This document shows positions 1-11,639 of a stretch of DNA of 64,000 nucleotides, piece after piece. The position numbers and the translations under genes are program-made. Below the pieces are notes generated by a model. The model ran no database searches. It was given only the letters and a program-made list of their open reading frames with translations, and was not told where the DNA came from. The stretch spans positions 116,315,900 through 116,379,899 of the forward strand of contig OY757025.1 of assembly GCA_963580285.1 (NCBI GenBank), given 5' to 3'. The number at the start of each line of letters is the position of its first letter. The first letter of the stretch is position 1. Source of the DNA: Lucinisca nassula (Eukaryota; Mollusca; Bivalvia; Lucinida; Lucinidae).

Positions 1-710
1 AACAGTCCGAATGCAGGTCTTAATACAGAAATCTTAATGTATATATATTTCCATATGGATGGTAGATTCTGATCTTGTGCGCTGTAGCAAAAATGTTACA
101 TCTGAAGTACCTTTTTTCTGTGCATATAGAGTAAACCTGCTCTAGAGCAGCTACATTCTGTGACGTTTGGTACTTCTTGTGCGTATAACACACTGATTAG
201 TAACAGCCTTACGCGGCGTTTCGCCCATCCCGGTGTAGGGAGGGTTGTTACTGAAAGTGTTAGTTGTATGCTGTCATGTGAGGTACAAATGTTAAACCAG
301 TTAAGCCTGTTTAAGTAGACTACATTAGTTTCAGATCAGACGCCGCGCTTCGTGGCGACGCATAGGGCACTACCGTCTTTGTCTATGTCCTTTTTATAAG
401 ACATATATTACAGGCTATTCCTTTGTTTCATTATTTAATGTGTGTTTGTTTGTTTGTTTGTTTGTATTTAAATATATAATGTGTATGCAGATATCAAATT
501 ACTTACATTGTGCCATTTCGACGTTGATTTACAAATAGCGTATATGTTTTTAAAATATATCAAGTTTACAATTTCTATTTACACTTATAAACAGTTTTAA
601 CATCTTTATATATAAATATGTATACATACGTTGATTTTATAACTTAAAAAAAATGCAATATTGTTTTCATTTTGTTTTGAGCCAGCGCACGACAAAATCA
701 ACAATAAGAT

Positions 711-856
711 ATGTGCGCCAAACGAAGACTCAGATCAGCCTGTGCATCGGAATCTTCGTTGTGTGGTCTAAGGATAGCTAATGGCTGCAACAAGAGAAGT
801 CTTTTGTTAGACTATATGGATGAGCAGTCTGATCTGATTCTTCGCTGGGCGCACAT
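711..856. repeat. Small inverted-repeat element
   Basis: ATGTGCGCCAAACGAAGACT and GATTCTTCGCTGGGCGCACAT form an imperfect inverted pair around about 100 bp. The flanking 1-710 holds short TTTG repeats and AT-rich sequence; nothing else is recognisable. Confidence 0.6.
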
Positions 857-1197
857 GTAAATTGTTGGAAATGCTGTGCCCCGGCTCATTTCCTTTCATT
901 TTGTTTTACATACACCTTAAATGAAATGGGTGTCAAAGGAAAATGCGTCTTTGGACATGCACAGAATAGCCATATCGGACTGTGCAGTCTGATTGGGGTC
1001 TTCACTATCTGCTAACAGACACAAGTTACGGTAACACATTCATTAAAACTTTTTACGTTGGAGCCCCCCAACCTATGCATCACCAATACATAGGTTGAGG
1101 GTCTCTAACGATCACCTGCAACTTATATCGGGACTAGAAAAAAAAACGAACAATATTACAACAAGATTAATGAAAGGTGCCTTATTGAACATGTGTT

Positions 1198-1686
1198 ATC
1201 ATAACGTGAGTCTTTTTAGCGGACAGAGAAGACCTTGATCAGTCTCCGCATTCGGATCTATACCTTTGCCGGCAGCAACATATGTTTGAGGACATGTTTT
1301 CCAATGGCATGACACGTATCAGACTGCTATTTGATTTTTGAATATACATTGTGTTTTTATATACTTATGTTGTTTTTAGAGAGAGAGAGAGAGAGAGAGA
1401 GAGAACATAATTATGAAATGGATTTTGATGGATTTTGAAATAAAACTGTGCAATATTAAACATGGTTTGTTATGTATTTCATTACCATTTGTCAGATTTC
1501 ATTTTATCTATCTATCTATCTTTTCCTACTGAGTCGGTCATGTTAGGCTATTACCTCAGTTAAAGAGACACCATAACGTTGAGTTTGTAGCAGACAGAGA
1601 AGACCTCGATCAGTCTCCGCAATCGGATCTATACCTTTGCTGGCATCAATAGACATGTTTTCCAATGGCATGGCACATATCAGACT
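1198..1686 (+). repeat. Direct duplication of a ~120-bp segment
   Basis: 1198-1323 and 1572-1686 share GACAGAGAAGACC, GATCAGTCTCCGCA, TCGGATCTATACCTTTGC and ACATGTTTTCCAATGGCATG in order, offset by about 374 bp. Between them are a GA microsatellite (1378-1404) and a LINE tail. Confidence 0.75.
1504..1562 (-). mobile_element. LINE 3' tail-only insertion
   Basis: Reverse complement contains TGAGGTAATAGCC, TGACCGACTCAGTA and GATAGATAGATA, the last 55-60 bp of the 2.8-9.5 kb LINE and nothing more of it. Confidence 0.6.
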
Positions 1687-2284
1687 TAGCTAATTCTCTG
1701 CTCTAAGAATGAATCCAAGGATCAATGCAGTATGGACCGGATTGATCTAACCTGTTGACGGGGCCAGAAATTATAATAAACAAACAATAAAATGACAGAG
1801 TTGCCACTTAGCAAACTTGGTAAAAATCTGACATTAAAAATTGAAATTTTTCCGAGCTAATGATTTTGACATTTCATGTTTTTCTTCCCAATGGCTGGAA
1901 ATGGCAAACTTTTTTATTTATTTTTATTTATTTATTTATTTATTTTTTTTTTTTTGCCGCTAGAAGAATTGTCAAACTATATTCTTTTCATCATCAAATG
2001 ATTTTAATCAGAGAGAGCAAATCTAAACATAAACTGGTCAGAATCAATTACTTGTATATATTCAGGACCGGAACACATTTGATAATACACTGAACTAAGA
2101 TTAATTAAGATTAATTAATTTCTGTTTTTTGTATCAGAAATGATTTCAACAACACTATACACAATAAAACAATGCAAATAAGTCATAAATAACATTTCTA
2201 ATAAAAGAAATATAAAAAATTCAAGTGTGTTCTGGTAATTACCAGTGTGTTCCGGTGTTTTGGTGTGTTCCGGTATTTCTACGA

Positions 2285-2479
2285 ACCCGCATATAAGTGT
2301 TTCTTCCATTATCTTACATTAGAATTCACAAAAATTTTAAAAGAAATCCTCTGTTTTACGCTGTAATTAACACTTTATCTGTCCCACTGCCTTGAAGCAA
2401 TACGACAGTTTACGGCCACGGCTTTCCCTGTTCCATTTTTAGAACCGGAAGTACGTCACGAAAAAAGCTCCTATATGTC
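2285..2479 (-). repeat. Interspersed repeat shared with 61580-61765
   Basis: Reverse complement shares ACTTCCGGTTCTAAAAAT, TCGTATTGCTTC and AGGCAGTGGGACAGATAAA with the plus-strand segment at 61580-61765. Identity unknown. Confidence 0.7.
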
Positions 2480-2480
2480 A

Positions 2481-2632
2481 CCAAAGCCGTACTTCCTGAC
2501 CTTGTACAATAACCTCTTGTGAGGCACTGTATCAAAAGCCTTTTTATAATCCAGAAAGACCATGTCCATGCCCTCTCCTTTATCCAAACTGGAGGTAATA
2601 TCGTCTAAGGTTTCAAGCAGGTTTCTGATTCA
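2481..2632 (-). pseudogene. RT fragment of a second LINE family
   Basis: Minus-strand translation reads NLLETLDDITSSLDKGEGMD followed by MVFLDYKKAFDTVPHKRLLY and KVRKYGF. LDYKKAFDTVPH is RT motif A of a non-LTR retrotransposon, clearly different from the FAKAFDKVPH of the neighbouring LINE. Only about 50 codons remain. Confidence 0.75.
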
Positions 2633-2786
2633 CCAAGATCTAAAACCGATCAAACTGGTAAACTGCAAGCCTGCTCAGGAAATGTGGTGCCACTCCCCCA
2701 GTTGGATAGTTGGGTTTGAGATGTCATTTCATCTCAATGTTGGGTAAAAGACTAACAAAATCGGAAGCAATGTCTCTCCAAAATGT

Positions 2787-3844
2787 AGACTGACTTGATC
2801 ATCATGGACTTTGCTAACGCCTTTGACAAGGTACCTCACAGAAGGCTATTACATAAACTGGAGTACTATGGGATAAGAGGATCCACGCATAGGTGGATTA
2901 GCTCATGGCTCTCTGGGCGCTCACAACAAGTTGTACTTGATGGCCAAGCGTCTGATCCAGTCCCTGTTTTATCTGGAGTCCCCCAAGGTTCGGTCCTTGG
3001 ACCGGTCCTTTTCTTGGTTTTCATTAATGATCTCCCCGATAATATCAGGTCATCGGTCCGTTTGTTTGCTGATGATTGTGTCCTGTATAGGAACATATAT
3101 TCTCCTTCTGACTGTCTTATTTTACAAGATGACCTGGATCAACTTGCACAGTGGGAGGCCGATTGGCAAATGAAGTTCAATGTGGCCAAATGTCACTCAA
3201 TGAGAGTGTCACGACACCCTCCGGACAAGCAAATTAATTTTGACTATACTCTTCACCAGCAAGTTTTGGAGCATGTTCAATCCGCCAAATATCTTGGTAT
3301 CACCATCACTGACGATCTTGATTGGGGTCAACATATCTCAGAGATTACATCTAAAGCAACTAGGACTTTGGGATTCCTTAGACGGAACTTGGCTTTTGCA
3401 CCTAGGCAGACAAAGGATGTTGCATATAAAACATTGGTTCGCCCTCAACTCGAATATGCATCACCCATTTGGCACCCCTATGTTAAAACTCAGACTCAGC
3501 AGGTGGAGAAGGTGCAGAGGACAGCTGCTCGATGGACCTGTAGGCGATGGCGAAATAGAAGTAGCGTCGGTGACATGCTTAATGAGCTAGAGTGGCCGTC
3601 CCTGGAGGCCCGTCGTGAGCAGTCCTCTTTAACCTTCTTCTACAAGATACACTCTGATTCAGTGTCTATTGATAAAGATAGGTACTTGACCCCTGTAACA
3701 CTGTCGACCCAAACAAGGGCATCAAAATTAAATGACTCACAATATCGTAGATACCAGTCCTATAGTGATGCCCTGAAGAACTCGTTTTTTCCTAGAACTA
3801 TTCCCCAATGGAATAGTCTTCCCTCCTCTGCGGTGAATGCCAAG
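2787..3844 (+). pseudogene. LINE reverse transcriptase, copy 1, 5'-truncated and split
   Basis: Encodes the RT palm onward of a jockey/I-like non-LTR retrotransposon: motif A IIMDFANAFDKVPHRRLL (Lys-to-Asn change relative to copy 2), motif B SGVPQGSVLGPVLFLVFI, motif C LFADDCVLYR, and YLGITITDDLDWG. The frame stays open to VNAKG, where a 2.4-kb transposon interrupts it at 3845; the last residues and 3' UTR resume at 6264. Relative to copy 2 it lacks the 14-bp deletion near 3530 and one extra T near 3790. By eye I count about five substitutions over 1.05 kb, so the copies are young. Confidence 0.85.
3835..3844 (+). repeat. Target-site duplication, left (pairs with 6264-6273)
   Basis: GAATGCCAAG occurs once in the uninterrupted LINE copy 2 and twice here, bracketing the transposon exactly. 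Confidence 0.9.
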
Positions 3845-4537
3845 GGTCGGGTATAAAAGCCAAGGCCGCGCCGGGCCGGGCCGAGCCTACCGAAAATTTT
3901 ATTTTTAGTCTCTAGTTACAAGTTAGATATATATTTGGGTGAATGTGGGATTAAATTATTATATATTAGATATGTTATAACTAGAAGTAGTTTCACGTAT
4001 CTACATGGCTTATTTATCTTTTAATAACTGTTTTCCGAAATCCAGGGGTATAAAAGCCAAGGCGGCGAAAAAGTATCGACAATTCCGAATTTCTTCCAAA
4101 TGCATCGGTTAAAGTACTTCTTTTTGGCCTTATGATATTTAAAATTGATTATACTTATTATGTGTTCGTGATAAAATTAAATATATTCACCAGAATCACC
4201 TTAATTTATCGAATTACTTATTTTAATTTTGTTTCTATTTTTAGAATTACCTTATTACAGGAAACGACCGAAAAGGACCGAAAGGGAAGGCACACAACGA
4301 CCGAAATGATCCGAATCAAATGACGACCCATGCTGTTCAGTGACATCAGACTGTTATCCCAGTGAACAAAATTTGTATATGCGACGTTTTTTAAATGATT
4401 GTTCAAGGACTTCAGGGTTTTATGACGTTGATTCGACGTCGTTAAAGGGAAATCAACACTCTTACGTCGTTAAAGGGAAATCAACACTCTTGTCCACCAA
4501 ACTTTTTTTATATAAATAAAGTGTAAATAGATGTTCC

Positions 4538-4602
4538 CAGCAGGCACTCCACGTTGAATCAACGTTGAAACAACGTAGATTCAGCGTTGTGTGCCTGTAG
4601 GG
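4538..4602. repeat. CAGCAGGCAC hairpin element
   Basis: CCCAGCAGGCACTCCACGTT folds back on AACGT...GTGTGCCTGTAGGG. Related elements are at 13932-14035 and 32861-33021. Confidence 0.6.
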
Positions 4603-4835
4603 TTCTGTTTACTGCCAGTAGGAGCTGTTTACTGACTGGTGACCAGGAAGACGCGGGTTCGATACCTGCTGAGGTCGTTAGCATTCTTTCGTGGAGATTG
4701 AACATGTAATATTTTCTACGGTCATTTTCTCTGTTCGACTGATTCAAGAAGGGCAGTTGTCAGCCTGCTCTGGGAAAGTGTGGATAGGTAAACTGACCGG
4801 CTCAAAATGACTTAAATAGTGTTGGCTTGGCCGTT
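4603..4835 (+). mobile_element. tRNA-derived SINE, family T1
   Basis: Contains a tRNA-like promoter B box (GCGGGTTCGATACCTGC), a unique body with GATTCAAGAAGGGCAGTTG and an end resembling AAATAGTGTTGGC...CGTTAAA. The same body occurs inverted at 61066-61190. Confidence 0.65.
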
Positions 4836-5067
4836 AAAAATAGAAATGAAGGCAATGATCCAAATTCAAACAAAATAATAAAGAATTAAAAATCTTTTTT
4901 TTTTTTTTTTTTTTTTTTTCTTTTTTATTCGAATGTATACATGCATAATGATAATTATAATAAAGAACATTACTGCTAAGCAGTTTATGTCTATATAATT
5001 TAGAATCCTTCAAACCCCAATTTTTTATAGTATATGCATTATTTACATTAAACATTATTTCGGACAC

Positions 5068-5729
5068 ATAGAATGTGGGTACTCGTTAGAACTGCCTTGT
5101 CGAGGTTGTTCTAACGAGTATACACAATCTATGAACACATAGATTGTGGGTACTCATCAGAACTGCCTTGTCGAAGCGGTTCTAACGAGTATCCACAATC
5201 TATATTTACGACCCTTTCAATCACCAAGGCGGTGGTAATGCCCAAAATCCAAAATCTATATAGAATAGAATAATGTTTATTGCTCAGATATACCCACTGA
5301 GTGAGTTATAGGCAAACAAGCAACATCAATACATAAAGACAACAACACCCCTAAAAAAAATCTATGAAATCTATGCAATCTATGAACACATAGATTGTGG
5401 GTACTCATCAGAACTGCCTTGTCGAAGCGGTTCTAACGAGTATCCACAATCTATATTTACGACCCTTTCAATCACCAAGGCGGTGGTAATGCCCAAAATC
5501 CAAAATCTATATAGAATAGAATAATGTTTATTGCTCAGATATACCCACTGAGTGAGTTATAGGCAAACAAGCAACATCAATACATAAAGACAACAACACC
5601 CCTAAAAAAAATCTATGAAATCTATGCAATCTATGAACACATAGATTGTGGGTACTCATCAGACCTGCCTTGTCGAAGCGGTTCTAACGAGTATCCACAA
5701 TCTATATTTACGACCCTTTCAATCACCAA
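5068..5729. repeat. 251-bp tandem array with hairpin in each unit
   Basis: AGATTGTGGGTACTCATCAG starts at 5141, 5392 and 5643, a period of 251 bp; the third unit is partial. Each unit opens with a fold-back GTACTCATCAGAACTGCC / GGTTCTAACGAGTATCC. A diverged hairpin without the spacer precedes them at 5068-5134. Confidence 0.85.
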
Positions 5730-6263
5730 AACATGATTAAGAAATATGATGAGTTTCATAAAGCTCTATCTTTATTTCCTACCATTCAGATAGTATATTT
5801 TAATGCCCTTATCATTTATTTGACATTGTCGTCCGTTGCGGTTCATTACGATGTGGCCTACATAAAACCACCAAAAATACGGTTATTACAAATACTAAAA
5901 GGAATTGACTGGGAATTTTTACAATGAAAGGTTTAGAAAATACTTTTTGGGGGTTGTCATGTACATGTTTTCACACATTCATGTCTATTTCATTCAAATT
6001 TGATCAAAACGTACGAAAAAAACCGCCTTGGCTTTTATACCCCTAAAATTTGGCAAATTTGCTATAAAACAAAAATTAGGGCACCAAAAAGAACAAAATT
6101 TATGCCGAGTATCACATTTGATATAATTAACATTATCATATCAAAATTTACCACTAACATTTCATTTTCGGTTAAAATTCCGAAAAATAAAATCTTCGGA
6201 TCGGCAATTTTTGGCTCGGCGGCTCGGCCCGGCCCGGCGTGGCCTTGGCTTTTATACCCGACC

Positions 6264-6492
6264 GAATGCCAAGTCCGCAGAAGAGTTCAAAGCCCGCACA
6301 GTGTAAGATTGGGTCTCAGAGGTATGCGTTTTAGGATACCTCTGTTATGCAGATTGTAAATAGTTTTAAGGACGCATCCAGTGCCTCTCTTTTTTTTTTT
6401 TTTTTTTTCAGCTAAATTCTAAATTTAGCCACCCAATCAACTGAGGTAATGGCCAGATATGACCGACTCAGTATAAGAAGATAGATAGATAC
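6264..6492 (+). mobile_element. LINE copy 1, 3' part
   Basis: Resumes with the duplicated GAATGCCAAG and AGTCCGCAGAAGAGTTCAAA (last codons, stop TAA near 6303), then the 3' UTR, a poly-T tract and the tail TGACCGACTCAGTATAAGAA plus GATA repeats, as in copy 2. Confidence 0.85.
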
Positions 6493-6779
6493 ATACATTA
6501 CGCTACGCTGCTTTCCTACGGAGTGAATGAACGTCAGTAGGGTCTTGTTGTACAGGACTATCCAAAATGAACATAACCGGGCCCTACCACGAAAACCAAT
6601 GACTCCGACATGTTTCAAAATATAAGGGTTCAGTCGGTATAATTTCAAACAGTGCAATTTTAATTTATTAGCAGTTAGTTTCGGAGTAATTGTCAAACGT
6701 ACGTTAAGGGGTTCATCTCGATCGAAACGAAGATTTTTTTTTTTTTTCTTGACAGTTTTTGTTGGAAGCTTGTCTTCTA

Positions 6780-7081
6780 ATCAAACATTTCAGTGACAGA
6801 GATGGGGTTGGTGTAATAACCGGACCATACCGGAACGTTTGGCCTTTTCAACGAGGTCGTTTCGCCCCAAATGGTCTCGGGTCGTTTCGCCCGTGAGTCG
6901 TTTCGCCCATGAGTCGTTTCGCCCGTGGGTCGTTTCGCCCTGGGTCGTTTCGCCCGTGGGTCGTTTCGCCCTGATTAGGTGGGTCGTTTCGCCCTTATTT
7001 TTTCAAGCTCCATTGATTGAGGTTATGTTTGTTTTTGGTATGTAAAAGGATTGATGGGGGTATTGGGAGTTCCGGAAAACA
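6780..7081. repeat. Element with GGTCGTTTCGCCC minisatellite, copy 1
   Basis: About ten units of GTCGTTTCGCCC with GTGG/TGAG linkers at 6845-6990, followed by TTATTTTTTCAAGC and a unique stretch shared with 11640-11850. Confidence 0.75.
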
Positions 7082-9531
7082 TGGTTTTGCCCTCGTTTGG
7101 TACAGCTGGACGACCTACTGACGGCTTCTACTTCAGGTTTGAGCAAAGCTGATCATGACATAGTCCTTGTTGAGTATGACATAAAAGCTAAACGAATCAG
7201 ACAAGTCCCGCGTAAAGTTTTTCTCTACAAACGTGCGGATATGGATGGTCTGCGAGACCATATGGCGCGATTTAAGGATTCGTTCCTTTCCTCTGACCTC
7301 TTACACATGTCAGTTAATGACCTGTGGGTCAGTTTTAAGTCCGAATTAACCACGGCAATGGAAAGGTTTATACCAACGAAAATGACCAAAACAAAATATA
7401 GGGCACCATGGATCGATAACGCGATCAAGCATCTCATCAGAAGACGCAATAGAATGTATTTTCGTGCTCGCAAGTCTAGCAGCCCTGACGTTAAGAACCA
7501 TTACAAACGGTTCAGAGCACATGTGCAAAAGGTTATAAGAGATGCATATTGGAAGCATGTTTCCAGCATCTTTACCTTTGAAGATGACAATATAGATCCC
7601 GATAGTCCCCAAAAGAATGGTAAAGTTAAAAAGTTTTGGTCATTCGTAAAGTCCCTGAAAAAGGATGCGTTTGGGATCACTTCGCTAAGGGAAAATGGAA
7701 TTCTAAAAACAGATGCGCGCGATAAGGCTAATATTTGCAATAAACAGTTTCAATCAGCATTTACGCGTGAAACTGATGGTGAGCTACCATCTAAAGGTGC
7801 AAGTCCGTTCCCCTCTATGGGGGACATAACAGTTGACCCCAATGGGGTCGCTAAACTGTTAGGTAAGCTCAAGATACATAAGGCATCTGGGCCCGATGAC
7901 CTGAATGCCAGGGTACTTAAGGAATGTAGTGCTGAAATATCTCCTGTGTTGGCCTTTATCTTCAATCAATCACTTGCCCAGGGCACTGTACCAGATGACT
8001 GGCGACAAGCAAATGTAAACCCGGTCTATAAAAAAGGGGAAAAATATGATGCAGAAAATTATAGACCAGTGTCGCTAACATGCATCTGTTGCAAAACCTT
8101 GGAGCATATATTAGTAAGCAACATCAACAAGCACTTAGCCTTTGAGAGCATTCTTGCTGACTGTCAACATGGTTTCCGGAGTCAAAGGTCTTGCGAAACG
8201 CAGCTTGTTCAATTTTACCATGACATTGCGAGCAATCTGGATGGGGCCATAAATCGTGGCCACAAACAGACTGACTTGATCATCATGGACTTTGCTAAGG
8301 CCTTTGACAAGGTACCTCACAGAAGGCTATTACATAAACTGGAGTACTATGGGATAAGAGGATCCACGCATAGGTGGATTAGCTCATGGCTCTCTGGGCG
8401 CTCACAACAAGTTGTACTTGATGGCCAAGCGTCTGATCCAGTCCCTGTTTTATCTGGAGTCCCCCAAGGTTCGGTCCTTGGACCGGTCCTTTTCTTGGTT
8501 TTCATTAATGATCTCCCCGATAATATCAGGTCATCGGTCCGTTTGTTTGCTGATGATTGTGTCCTGTATAGGAACATATATTCTCCTTCTGACTGTCTTA
8601 TTTTACAAGATGACCTGGATCAACTTGCACAGTGGGAGGCCGATTGGCAAATGAAGTTCAATGTGGCCAAATGTCACTCAATGAGAGTGTCACGACACCC
8701 TCCGGACAAGCAAATTAAGTTTGACTATACTCTTCACCAGCAAGTTTTGGAGCATGTTCAATCCGCCAAATATCTTGGTATCACCATCACTGACGATCTT
8801 GATTGGGGTCAACATATCTCAGAGATTACATCTAAAGCAACTAGGACTTTGGGATTCCTTAGACGGAACTTTGCTTTTGCACCTAGGCAGACAAAGGATG
8901 TTGCATATAAAACATTGGTTCGCCCTCAACTCGAATATGCATCACCCATTTGGCACCCCTATGTTAAAACTCAGACTCAGCAGGTGGAGAAGGTGCAGAG
9001 GACAGCTGCTCGATGGACGAAATAGAAGTAGCGTCGGTGACATGCTTAATGAGCTAGAGTGGCCGTCCCTGGAGGCCCGTCGGGAGCAGTCCTCTTTAAC
9101 CTTCTTCTACAAGATACACTCTGATTCAGTGTCTATTGATAAAGATAGGTACTTGACCCCTGTAACACTGTCGACCCAAACAAGGGCATCAAAATTAAAC
9201 GACTCACAATATCGTAGATACCAGTCCTATAGTGATGCCCTGAAGAACTCGTTTTTTTCCTAGAACTATTCCCCAATGGAATAGTCTTCCCTCCTCTGCG
9301 GTGAATGCCAAGTCCGCAGAAGAGTTCAAAGCCCGCACAGTGTAAGATTGGGTCTCAGAGGTATGCGTTTTAGGATACCTCTGCTATGCAGATTGTAAAT
9401 AGTTTTAAGGACGCATCCAGTGCCTCTCTTTTTTTCTTTTTTTTTCAGCTAAATTCTAAATTTAGCCACCCAATCAACTGAGGTAATGGCCAGATATGAC
9501 CGACTCAGTATAAGAAGATAGATAGATAGAT
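7082..9531 (+). mobile_element. LINE copy 2 (jockey/I-like), 5'-truncated
   Basis: Starts within the end of the endonuclease domain, next to the right side of a minisatellite-bearing element, and extends through the RT, C-terminal segment, 3' UTR and (GATA)n tail. Because 5' truncation and a simple-repeat 3' tail are present, it fits target-primed reverse transcription. No target duplication could be fixed by eye. Confidence 0.8.
7097..9025 (+). pseudogene. LINE ORF2-type protein, copy 2, frameshifted
   Basis: A 642-codon frame. It opens with KADHDIVLVEYD, the last motif of an APE-type endonuclease, then a linker (RAPWIDNAIKHLIRRRNRMY), then the RT: HKASGPDDLNARVLKE, YRPVSLTCICCKTLEHIL, QHGFRSQRSCETQLVQF, IIMDFAKAFDKVPHRRLL, SGVPQGSVLGPVLFLVFI, LFADDCVLYR, MKFNVAKCHSMRV, YLGITITDD. 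It ends early at 9025 because 14 bp present in copy 1 are missing here; the C-terminal part continues in another frame to about 9263, where an extra T in the T-run (9252-9258) adds a second frameshift. The true start is lost by 5' truncation. Confidence 0.85.
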
Positions 9532-9599
9532 AACTGCGCTACCACCTTTTTGAGAAAGATATTCGAGCTCACATAAGGTTAACAAGTCTTTGGAAGAAA

Positions 9600-10070
9600 A
9601 TGGGATTTATGGCTGTTAAAATGACTGTGTATATTTAAAAATGTGACATATTTTTCTTTCTGCTCAAAACAGATTATGGATTAGAACCGTCTAATTGTCT
9701 ATGTTCTAGAATCAGAAATAAGAGAAATAAAGTATATGCGAAAACCCATTTTTCACGGTATAAAGTTGGGTTTAGAGGGGACGTTATTGCATAGACTTGC
9801 TAACATGATGTTTTATTTACTTATCAGTTGTTCTTTCTGCAAAAATAGTGGCGTGATACAACTGGTTACATTATTTAGTTAATTGTGTTGACGGGGTCGT
9901 TAAACCACAATTCCAACAAACAAAATATTTTTAAACAGTGGTGTCTGAATAAAAGTTTACAAAAATGTCACTTAAAGAGTACTCATCAATATTACATATT
10001 AAGTGCTATGTGTAAAAAATTGGTTTAGCTTTTATACAGACTCTACTGTAGCTCAACCTGGGTAGGAATA
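9600..10070 (+). repeat. Interspersed repeat also at 12250-12430
   Basis: ACTGTGTATAT, AGAAATAAAGTATATGCG and CTTGCTAACAT recur in the same order at 12250-12430. The remaining AT-rich sequence to 10070 shows nothing recognisable. Confidence 0.55.
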
Positions 10071-10765
10071 GAAACATAACTTTTTTTTACTTTCTTTTCA
10101 TTTTTCCCCATGATTTTATGCATAACAAAACCCATTTTACATTATAAATATATAACAAAGCATAACATTGAAACCATAGCATCACATGAACAAGTCCGTG
10201 GAATGAACACCCCCTAAACCCCACCTTATATGAAGAAAGCTGGGGTTTACTGGGGTATACATTATTTTCGTTATTTCTGCTACAAGACAATGGTTGTGGG
10301 TACTCGTTAGAACCGCCTCAACCTACGTTTGCAGTATAGATAAGAAAAAACACCACAGATTTTCATAATAAAAGTAGTCATTTTAGAGATGTGAAAACCT
10401 GCACTATGTCGCATGACTGTGTTATCGCACTGGTCTGTTGAATAGTTTGCACGACGAAAACGTGCTTATTCAAATACTCGAAAATTCTACCACCAAATAA
10501 AAAAATAAAATTGTTCTGATTAAAGATTCTTATATTGTTCATATTTCTGCTCAGGTGCTCGTTAGAAACGCCTCGGCGAAGCGGTTCTAACGATCACCAA
10601 CGGTCTGTGTATTTTAGAGAGGAAATATGAAAAATAATGTGTTGCATATTCGTTGTTTGTTTTGTGGGTAGTACCCATAGTTTGCTATTTCTGCTCCAGG
10701 CGTGGAATGTGGGTGGTCGTTAGAACCGCCTCGGCGAAGCGATTCTAACGAGTACCCATATATCA
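10070..10765. repeat. Three TACTCGTTAGAACCGCCTC hairpin relics (family L)
   Basis: A half copy near 10270-10310 and two foldbacks at 10552-10600 and 10706-10760 show GTCGTTAGAACCGCCTCGGC / GAAGCGATTCTAACGAGTAC. Confidence 0.7.
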
Positions 10766-11032
10766 AATACTTAACACATTTTGACACTGTTGTTTGGATT
10801 TGTGAAGATCACATTCATTCATTAATTTCCGTTTGTCCCGCTTCCAATACTCACCATTCATTCATTCATTCATTAACTTATCTGTCTCCGTATATTCAAA
10901 ATGCCGTCCGTTCATCCGTACGTCCGTCCATCTACCAACGCACAACTCCATTCACCCAATTTTTCATTTATTTATTCATCCATGTGTCCATTTACTAATC
11001 CGTTCCGTTTGTCACTCCCTTAAAATATAATT

Positions 11033-11165
11033 GGGGCGAAACGACCCACGGGCGAAACGACTCACCAGGTAAGGGCGAAACGACCCACCCCCAAAATCTG
11101 GGCGAAACGACTCAGGGCGAAACGACCCGGCGAAACGACCCACGGGCGAAACGACCCGGAACCCC
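11033..11165. repeat. GGGCGAAACGACC minisatellite, inverted block
   Basis: Eight units of GGGCGAAACGACYC on the plus strand, the reverse complement of the motif at 6845-6990. A two-unit relic lies at 12850-12890. Confidence 0.75.
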
Positions 11166-11269
11166 CCAAGTCAATGTGCCCCTATAGTGTGTTTGTTTGA
11201 TTTAAGGTTTAACGTCACCGTCAACACTGTATTGGTCATTTTGGAGACATTGCTTCCAATTTTTCTATC

Positions 11270-11600
11270 GTTCTACTTATACTGCGATCGGTCACATTTG
11301 ACCATAACTCGCATGTGTACATTACATATACACTCCAGGTTTGCAGGGTTGAAAGCCTACAAGTAATCATGTAATTACCATGCAAAGAAGGTGACTCTTC
11401 ATGCACAGGGGGGGGGGGGGGTGGGGGCTCCAGTTAACGTCCCGATACGAAAGACGGTGCACTTTTTGTCATTCATCCCTGCAAAAGATGCCGATGGAGC
11501 GTGTTTGGACACCGAAATAATCACCACATCAGAGCCAAGTGCGCTAATCACTGAGCTATCACGCACCTTTTTGTGGGACTTTGAGATGAAATGACATCTC
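11270..11600 (-). mobile_element. tRNA-derived SINE-like repeat, family T2
   Basis: Shares GGTCACATTTGACCATAACT, ACACTCCAGGTT, CCAGTTAACGTC and CATTCATCCCTGCAAA with 25140-25460. At 11535-11565 it has the reverse of a tRNA-like D-arm (ACTGAGCTATCACGC). A poly-G run lies at 11407. Confidence 0.6.
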
Positions 11601-11639
11601 AAGCCCCGTCGCCCAATGAACCCCATAGGGATTATAAGC

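Larger units (their letters stand above)
3845..6263. mobile_element. 2.4-kb non-autonomous transposon with 43-bp inverted ends, MULE-like
   Basis: Left end 3845-3887 and right end 6221-6263 match at 42 of 43 bases in inverted orientation (GGTCGGGTATAAAAGCCAAG...). The host LINE sequence GAATGCCAAG is duplicated on both sides (3835-3844 and 6264-6273), a 10-bp target duplication confirmed by the empty site in LINE copy 2. A second inverted pair of 21 bp lies inside at 4045-4065 and 6023-6043. A 9-11 bp duplication suggests a Mutator-like transposase; no transposase frame is present. The interior holds a SINE, a poly-T run and a 251-bp tandem array. Confidence 0.85.

Noticed and set aside
5141..5730. 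CRISPR-like array
   Set aside because: Units are 251 bp with no short repeat/spacer alternation; ordinary tandem duplication in a eukaryotic transposon.
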